From an uncultured Eubacterium sp. (GTDB taxonomy: Bacteria > Bacillota > Clostridia > Oscillospirales > Acutalibacteraceae): a DNA stretch of 64,000 nucleotides. Below are positions 59,914-64,000 of this stretch, one piece after another. The translations under genes and the position numbers were made by a program. The DNA lies in contig CALWHV010000003.1 in the NCBI GenBank assembly GCA_944380545.1, forward strand, positions 1 to 64,000, given 5' to 3'. The notes beneath the pieces are model-generated. The model was not told the origin of the DNA and ran no database searches. It saw only the letters and a list, made by a program, of their open reading frames with translations. Within the stretch, counting starts at the first letter, position 1. Each line of letters opens with the position of its first letter.

Positions 59914-59928
59914 AAGCGTGCAAAATAT

Positions 59929-59957
59929 ATCCCCGTGCCGTTGCACGGGGATTTTTT
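59929..59957 (+). terminator. Terminator after htpG
   Basis: 10-bp perfect stem 59929-59938 with 59943-59952, loop CGTT, then six T residues. Confidence 0.92.
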
Positions 59958-60074
59958 AGTGCCTGTTGTATAAAAAATGCCCTTCATATTTGTGCATTTT
60001 GACAGCGCCGATTGTGCTATAATAAAATCGGCAAAGGTCTGTCCTTTGAGCATATTTTGACCGGAGGGATATTT

Positions 60075-60695
60075 ATGAAGTATAATGTTATCACAATAAG
60101 CCGTGAATTCGGCAGCGGCGGCAGATATATCGGCGAGGAGCTTGCAAAAAAGCTCGGCTGGGATTATTACGATAAAGAGATCATAACCAAGGTTGCCGAA
60201 AAAACGGGCTTTGCCGAGGAATTTGTTGAGGAGGCGGGCGAGCATTCGCCGTTTCGCAGCATTTTTTCCTACGGCTTCGTCAGCCGCGACGGCTCCGGCT
60301 CCTCGCTTGAGGACTATGTTTATTCCGCTCAGCGCAAGATAATCCTTGAGCTTGCCGATAAAGGCCCGTGCATCATCGTGGGCAGATGCGCCGATTATAT
60401 TTTGCAGGACCGCAAGGATTGCCTGAATGTCTTTATCCACGGCGATGAGGAGAGCAAGCTCCAGCGCATTATGAAATATAAAAACACCGATATCCGCCAG
60501 GCAAAGAAGCTTATGAAGGATATCGACAAGCGCCGCCGCATCAACTATAATTATTATACCGACCGCCAGTGGGGCAGCGCGCAGAATTTTGATATCTCGC
60601 TCAACAGCACATCGCTCGGTACGGATAACTGCGTCAAGATTATTTACGACACGGTTGAAAATCTTGATTGGTTCGTCGGCGAAGGCTCAAAATAA
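60075..60695 (+). CDS. Cytidylate kinase-like P-loop protein
   Basis: A 206-residue protein of the cytidylate_kin2 group: ISREFGSGGRYIGEELAKKL (8-27) is the modified P-loop, followed by DKEII and IIVGRCADYILQDRK, then the arginine-rich DKRRRINYNYYTDRQWG lid. Members phosphorylate nucleotides or are of unknown function; it is not the canonical Cmk, whose P-loop differs. GGAGGGA lies before the ATG. Single gene between htpG and a small ORF unit. Confidence 0.8.
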   Translation: MKYNVITISREFGSGGRYIGEELAKKLGWDYYDKEIITKVAEKTGFAEEFVEEAGEHSPFRSIFSYGFVSRDGSGSSLEDYVYSAQRKIILELADKGPCIIVGRCADYILQDRKDCLNVFIHGDEESKLQRIMKYKNTDIRQAKKLMKDIDKRRRINYNYYTDRQWGSAQNFDISLNSTSLGTDNCVKIIYDTVENLDWFVGEGSK

Positions 60696-60697
60696 TG

Positions 60698-60726
60698 TTG
60701 AATGCCCGCCGAAATTATGTTATATT
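60698..60726 (+). promoter_or_regulatory. Promoter of the small ORF unit
   Basis: TTGAAT (60698-60703), 17-base spacer, TATATT (60721-60726), 22 bases before the 30-codon ORF. The -35 box begins two bases after the stop codon of the kinase-like gene. Confidence 0.55.
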
Positions 60727-60748
60727 GCCTTTAAAGAGGTAATTTTTA

Positions 60749-60840
60749 TGCTTTATTTTGCTGCATTAAATCTTAAAAACGCACCGAAGCCCATGCATCC
60801 CGTATGGGCTTGTTCGCCGTGCGTTCATCGTGATTTTTAG
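60749..60840 (+). CDS. 30-codon ORF, possible leader peptide
   Basis: ATG near 60748 with AAAGAGG 8 bases upstream encodes about 30 residues, MLYFAALNLK to WACSPCVHRDF. Its middle contains an 8-bp hairpin (AAGCCCAT with ATGGGCTT around 60787-60811). It lies between a promoter and a terminator, 90 bases before the GNAT gene, as in transcription attenuators controlled by a leader peptide. It could also be chance; no homologue is claimed. Confidence 0.4.
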
Positions 60841-60856
60841 CTTGTAAAAGCTGCTT

Positions 60857-60889
60857 TGCCGGTGAGCGTTTCCGTTCACCGGCATTTTT
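60857..60889 (+). terminator. Terminator before GNAT gene
   Basis: 12-bp stem 60857-60868 with 60873-60884 (one G-T pair), loop TTTC, then TTTTTG. It would stop transcripts from the 60.7-kb promoter unless antitermination occurs. Confidence 0.8.
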
Positions 60890-60930
60890 GTATTTTTCTA
60901 TAAAATATTATTTTATAAGGAGAGGATAAA

Positions 60931-61458
60931 ATGTACAGAGTTATAAGACCGAAAGAACCTTTAATAGAAACCGAAAGGCTTGTTCTGCGCCCCTTGACGG
61001 TCGCCGATGCGCAGGCTGTTTTTGAATGGGGATCAGACCCGCGCGTAAATAGATTTATGGCTTATCCGCTTGCCGCGGATGTGGAAACGGAAAGGCAGTG
61101 GATAGCCTCAAACGATGAAGAGTGGGCGTGGGGCATCTGCCTTAAAAGCAGCGGGCAGCTCATAGGCACGGGTGCTGTCAAGCCGTCGGCAGATGAGGCG
61201 GGCTATTGGGAGATGGGCTATAATATCCGCTATGACTGCTGGGGCAACGGCTATACAACCGAGGCTATGAAGGCTATATTGAATTTTGCACGCGAAGAGC
61301 TTTCGGTCAAAAAGATATGCTCTAAGCACGCCGTTGATAATCCAGCCTCCGGCAGGGTTATGGAAAAATGCGGGCTTAGCTTCAAAAATTACTGCGAATA
61401 TTCAAAGCTTGACGGCAGCGAAACCTTCAAGGCAAAGCTTTATACGCTTGAGCTTTAA
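60931..61458 (+). CDS. GNAT-family N-acetyltransferase (RimJ/RimL-like)
   Basis: A 175-residue acetyltransferase: TERLVLRPLTVADAQAVFEWGSDPRVNRF (about 13-41), acetyl-CoA-binding region IRYDCWGNGYTTEAMKAILNF (about 99-119), and NPASGRVMEKCGL near the C-terminus. Acetyl acceptor unknown: ribosomal protein or small molecule, including an antibiotic. AAGGAGAGG precedes the ATG. It may be controlled by the upstream leader-like unit. Confidence 0.88.
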   Translation: MYRVIRPKEPLIETERLVLRPLTVADAQAVFEWGSDPRVNRFMAYPLAADVETERQWIASNDEEWAWGICLKSSGQLIGTGAVKPSADEAGYWEMGYNIRYDCWGNGYTTEAMKAILNFAREELSVKKICSKHAVDNPASGRVMEKCGLSFKNYCEYSKLDGSETFKAKLYTLEL

Positions 61459-61508
61459 CGGATTATCATTTATATTTGACTTGTGTCTCAGTCAGAAAGG
61501 CTTTTACT

Positions 61509-61988
61509 ATGAAAATAGCAGTTATGGGCTACAGCGGAAGCGGAAAATCCACTCTGGCAAAGCAGCTTGCAGGGCATTACGGCATACCTCTTCTTTATCT
61601 TGACACAGTCAATTTCAGTGAAAACTGGCAGCTCAGAGATAGGGAAGCGTGCAAAAGAATGGTCGCGGAATTCATGCAAAACGAAAGCTGGGTCATAGAC
61701 GGGAATTACGGCGAGTTTTATCAGCAGGAACGCCTCAGCCAGGCTGATAGGATCATCATTCTCTGCTTTAACCGCTTCGTTTGCATGAAACAGGCATTCA
61801 GACGCAATGTTGAATACAAAGGACGAGTGAGGGAGAGCATTTCAAAAGGCTGCGTTGAAAAAATCGATCCTGAATTTTTCCTTTGGCTTGTTTACAAGCA
61901 GTATTCAAAAGCGCGCAAAGAAAAATTTGCGTCGATCAAAGCAAAATATCCCGATAAGACCTATCTGTTCCGTTCAAGAAAAGAGTAA
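61509..61988 (+). CDS. P-loop kinase-like protein (FlaR/topology-modulation type)
   Basis: A 159-residue adenylate-kinase-like P-loop protein. Walker A MGYSGSGKSTLAKQLA (7-22), YLDTVNFSENW, WVIDGNYG near 62-69, and a basic C-terminal half (CMKQAFRRNVEYKGRVRESI). The fold matches small proteins annotated as DNA topology modulation/FlaR, whose real activity is unclear. AAAGG precedes the ATG at 61509. It follows the GNAT gene by 50 bases. Confidence 0.8.
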   Translation: MKIAVMGYSGSGKSTLAKQLAGHYGIPLLYLDTVNFSENWQLRDREACKRMVAEFMQNESWVIDGNYGEFYQQERLSQADRIIILCFNRFVCMKQAFRRNVEYKGRVRESISKGCVEKIDPEFFLWLVYKQYSKARKEKFASIKAKYPDKTYLFRSRKE

Positions 61989-62022
61989 ACCGCTTTCTGG
62001 AAACGCTCTGATAGGCAAAACA

Positions 62023-62050
62023 AAAAGGCGGAACACTCCGCCTTTTATTT
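62023..62050. terminator. Bidirectional terminator
   Basis: 10-bp stem 62023-62032 with 62037-62046, loop of four; T-runs on both sides serve the P-loop gene (rightward) and the NTF2-like gene (leftward). Confidence 0.8.
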
Positions 62051-62060
62051 TGTTCGGATA

Positions 62061-62480
62061 TTAAAACCACACTGCTTTTTCCTCTCTGAACTGCGGGGTT
62101 TCGCCGTTTTTATACGGATCATAGTTTTTTATGTTGCAGCCGTATTCTTTTAAAAAGCATACCTTGTTATCGTCAGACCATTTTATCAGTGATATGCCGT
62201 CAAATTCTTCGGTAGCTCCGTTCTTCATCGTGTTTTTAAAATACCATTCCACAACGGTTTGATCCTCTCTGTGAAAGAATTGTTTTATCTCCCATTTTAG
62301 GACTCTGCCGCGTGTGTTCCACTCTTTAAACCAGTGGCGGACAGCCTTTAGGCTTTCATATTTTGGTCCCCAGCTTTCGATGTAGGTCACATTTTCAGTG
62401 AAAATTTCCTCCATGCCGGAACAGTCCTGCCCAAGCCACATATCAAACCATCGTCTGATGATTGTTTCTCTTTCGGTCAT
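62061..62480 (-). CDS. NTF2/SnoaL-like fold protein
   Basis: A 139-residue protein with the cone-like NTF2 pattern: ETIIRRWFDMWLGQDCSGMEEIFTENVTYIESWGPKYESLKAVRHWFKEW is typical of SnoaL-like domains. Start at ATG 62480 with AGGAAG just before, overlapping the stop of the HAD gene; an ATG at 62492 is upstream of that site. Activity unknown. Confidence 0.75.
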   Translation of the reverse strand: MTERETIIRRWFDMWLGQDCSGMEEIFTENVTYIESWGPKYESLKAVRHWFKEWNTRGRVLKWEIKQFFHREDQTVVEWYFKNTMKNGATEEFDGISLIKWSDDNKVCFLKEYGCNIKNYDPYKNGETPQFREEKAVWF

Positions 62481-62488
62481 AATCTTCC

Positions 62489-63130
62489 TCATAAATATTT
62501 TAATAATTCGGTTAAATTGTTTACAGTTATATCGGCTTTATATTCTTCAGATACTGGTGCCTGATATGCGCCGAAGCCCTGTTTTACATGAATCGTTTTC
62601 ATACCAAGCTGTTTTGCAGGAAAAATGTCATTATCAAGTCTGTCACCTATCATAACGGAATTTCCGGCAGAACAGCAAGCTCTTTTCAGAGCCAGTTTGA
62701 AGATTTTTATATCGGGTTTTGCAATGCCTAACTCTGCCGAAGATATACATAGATCAATGTAATCGTTCAGACCAAAATTTTTCAGCCGTCCCTGCGCTCC
62801 GGCAGACTGATTTGCGATAATCCCTATTGAATATTTATTATTCAGTTCTTTTAACACCTTTTCAGCATCGTTAAACGGAAATTCAAGTTCTTTAGGATAT
62901 GGCGTTTTTTCTTTTATTCCGAGGGATTCCATTGCACCGTAAAACTGCTGACGGTATTCTGAAGATGCTCTGCATATTTCGTTATATACCTGCTCATATG
63001 TAAAAAGTTTACCGTAATTCTCTTGCTGATATGTAATGCAGTCATTTATTCTTTTTCTGTGAGCATTGTCCTCGTTAATAAGTGTATATCCGAGATCGAA
63101 AAAGAGCCATTCTATATTTTCAAGATCCAT
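62489..63130 (-). CDS. HAD-superfamily hydrolase-like protein
   Basis: A 213-residue haloacid dehalogenase-type protein: motif I WLFFDLGYTLI (about 9-19), motif II region IGIIANQS, motif III Lys in GIAKPDIKIF, motif IV MIGDRLDNDI. In motif I the second Asp (D-x-D, general acid/base) is Gly, so phosphatase activity may be weak or absent, though some HAD proteins with FDLGxT are active. AAAGAGG precedes the ATG. Coupled with the NTF2-like gene. Confidence 0.85.
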   Translation of the reverse strand: MDLENIEWLFFDLGYTLINEDNAHRKRINDCITYQQENYGKLFTYEQVYNEICRASSEYRQQFYGAMESLGIKEKTPYPKELEFPFNDAEKVLKELNNKYSIGIIANQSAGAQGRLKNFGLNDYIDLCISSAELGIAKPDIKIFKLALKRACCSAGNSVMIGDRLDNDIFPAKQLGMKTIHVKQGFGAYQAPVSEEYKADITVNNLTELLKYL

Positions 63131-63159
63131 ATTATAATCCTCTTTTTAGTGGTGACTTT

Positions 63160-63675
63160 TTATAATAAATCTATATCAATTTTATATTCTCCGTCGATAA
63201 GCACATACGGCAGGGCGTACTTTTTCACTTCTTCAAGGTTATGCAGGTTTTCTTTTATCAGTTCTTCTTTGCACAGAGCGGAATCATCTACTCTCTTTTC
63301 TATTGCGTTTGCGTTGCTTTTTATCAGGTCGAAATGATTTTTAATATAGTTCTCGGTCATTATCAGGCATATATATTTTATGTTTTTCAAATATTCGTCT
63401 GTAAAGCTCTTTTTCCAGTCAAACGGAATGTAACAGCCTTCAATAATAAGATTCTGTTTATTCTCTATTGCCGTTTTGATCATTTGAGAGGCAATGCTCC
63501 AAAGATAAGGCGTAAGCTCATCGTCGTCAAGCGGCGTGAGCTCGGTATTGCCGCTTCTTATCAGCCCCATTTTCAGATGGTCGAGCGATAAGTACGGATA
63601 TTTATATCTTTCAAGCAGCCTTTGAGCCAGAAGCGTTTTTCCCGTGTGAGTAGCGCCTGCAATCAGTATTATCAT
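63160..63675 (-). CDS. AAA/P-loop kinase-like protein
   Basis: A 171-residue small P-loop protein: MIILIAGATHTGKTLLAQRLLERY has Walker A GATHTGKT at residues 7-14, with LSLDHLKMGLIRSGN and LIIEGCYIPFDWKK resembling 2-phosphoglycerate kinase/zeta-toxin-like folds. ATG at 63675 follows GGAGGTG; earlier starts add 16 residues without a site. Substrate unknown. It lies upstream of the HAD gene on the same strand. Confidence 0.75.
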   Translation of the reverse strand: MIILIAGATHTGKTLLAQRLLERYKYPYLSLDHLKMGLIRSGNTELTPLDDDELTPYLWSIASQMIKTAIENKQNLIIEGCYIPFDWKKSFTDEYLKNIKYICLIMTENYIKNHFDLIKSNANAIEKRVDDSALCKEELIKENLHNLEEVKKYALPYVLIDGEYKIDIDLL

Positions 63676-63729
63676 AACGCGCACCTCCGATATGATTTTA
63701 ACATATTTTCCATATTTCTTCAAATGGTA

Positions 63730-63757
63730 TTGACTTTTTCTTCAGTGGTTGTATACT
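63730..63757 (+). promoter_or_regulatory. Promoter of the MATE gene
   Basis: TTGACT (63730-63735), 16-base spacer, TATACT (63752-63757). Confidence 0.65.
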
Positions 63758-63779
63758 GATTGAAACGGAGGTAAGCTGT

Positions 63780-64000
63780 ATGAAAAATGACCTTCTCAAG
63801 GGCAGTCCGGTAAGGTCCGTGGTCCTTTTTGCTCTGCCCATTATGCTCAGCTCTCTTTTGCAGTATTCCTATAATTTTGTGGATAACATAATCGTCGGCA
63901 GGTATGTCGGCACTCAGGCGCTCGCCGCAGTCGGCAATATCGGCGCCATAAACAGCTTTATAATCGGAGCTGCGCTCGGCCTCACAAGCGGCTTCACCAT
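63780..64000 (+). CDS. MATE-family efflux transporter (N-terminal part; runs off window)
   Basis: The first 73 residues of a MATE exporter: DLLKGSPVRSVVLFALPIMLSSLLQYSYNFVDNIIVGRYVGTQALAAVG is a diagnostic N-terminus (first two helices plus the VDNIIVGR loop). GGAGGT lies 8 bases before the ATG at 63780. Likely drug or metabolite:Na+/H+ antiport; substrate unknown. The gene continues past the end of the window. Confidence 0.9.
   Translation, partial: MKNDLLKGSPVRSVVLFALPIMLSSLLQYSYNFVDNIIVGRYVGTQALAAVGNIGAINSFIIGAALGLTSGFT

Noticed and set aside
60001-60034. TTGACA/TATAAT pair before the cytidylate-kinase-like gene
   Set aside because: The spacer between the two boxes is only 13 bases, too short for a sigma-A promoter.
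1-64000. CRISPR arrays, insertion sequences, prophage or toxin-antitoxin islands
   Set aside because: No spaced direct repeats, transposase, integrase or phage structural genes were seen; all larger frames fit housekeeping or metabolic genes.

Overview
This window looks like chromosome from an anaerobic, gut-type member of the Bacillota (class Clostridia, perhaps near the Oscillospirales). The evidence is gene order, strong AGGAGG-type ribosome binding sites, frequent TTG/GTG starts, consensus sigma-A promoters (TTGACA/N16-17/TATAAT), many U-tailed terminators, a perfect CIRCE heat-shock operator, and a MurE carrying the DNPR meso-diaminopimelate motif. The rank below class is inference. I see no insertion sequence, prophage, integrase or CRISPR array.

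Layout. 1-5.4 kb: tail of a small membrane protein, a GPH-type sugar/cation symporter, then a leftward operon FkbM methyltransferase - MscS channel - sulfatase. 5.5-11.3 kb: rightward run phoH-ybeY-era-(YqzL-like)-recO-mutS2. 11.3-15.3 kb: translation/secretion cluster ylxM-ffh-rpsP-khpA-[structured spacer]-rimM-trmD. 15.4-19.4 kb: HPr, uvrC, then rsmD-coaD-coiled-coil protein. 19.4-20.8 kb: a second GPH transporter (leftward). 20.9-34 kb: division and cell wall (dcw) cluster mraZ-rsmH-ftsL-PBP-murE-mraY-ftsW-murG-murA-ftsQ-ftsZ; murB, murC, murD and murF are not in it. 34-43.6 kb (leftward): GH38 alpha-mannosidase with a 72-residue partner, LtaS-like sulfatase-fold enzyme, a GPH-type transporter broken by two frameshifts, two membrane proteins, initiator tRNA-Met. 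43.6-48 kb: two-part ThrE exporter, a fourth GPH transporter with a zinc-ribbon protein, the manganese exporter mntP behind a structured leader, and an ECF S component. 48.3-57.7 kb: EF-G-like GTPase, DUF308 membrane protein, phosphohexomutase, NifU-like protein, a second GH38 alpha-mannosidase, a membrane protein, CCA-adding enzyme. 58-64 kb: htpG under CIRCE, a cytidylate-kinase-like protein, a small ORF/attenuator-like unit before a GNAT acetyltransferase, several small accessory enzymes, and the start of a MATE exporter.

How it fits together. The backbone is information processing and peptidoglycan/division. Interleaved are glycan-foraging genes (two different GH38 mannosidases, one sulfatase, four GPH symporters), which would suit growth on host or dietary mannose-containing glycans; that link is inference. 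The most unusual signals are non-coding: an approximately 256-nt multi-helix domain between khpA and rimM, a leader with mutually exclusive helices before mntP, a 10-bp-period repeat at the mraZ promoter, a recurrent TGTAAAG/CTTTACA palindrome, and a promoter-ORF-hairpin-terminator unit before the GNAT gene.
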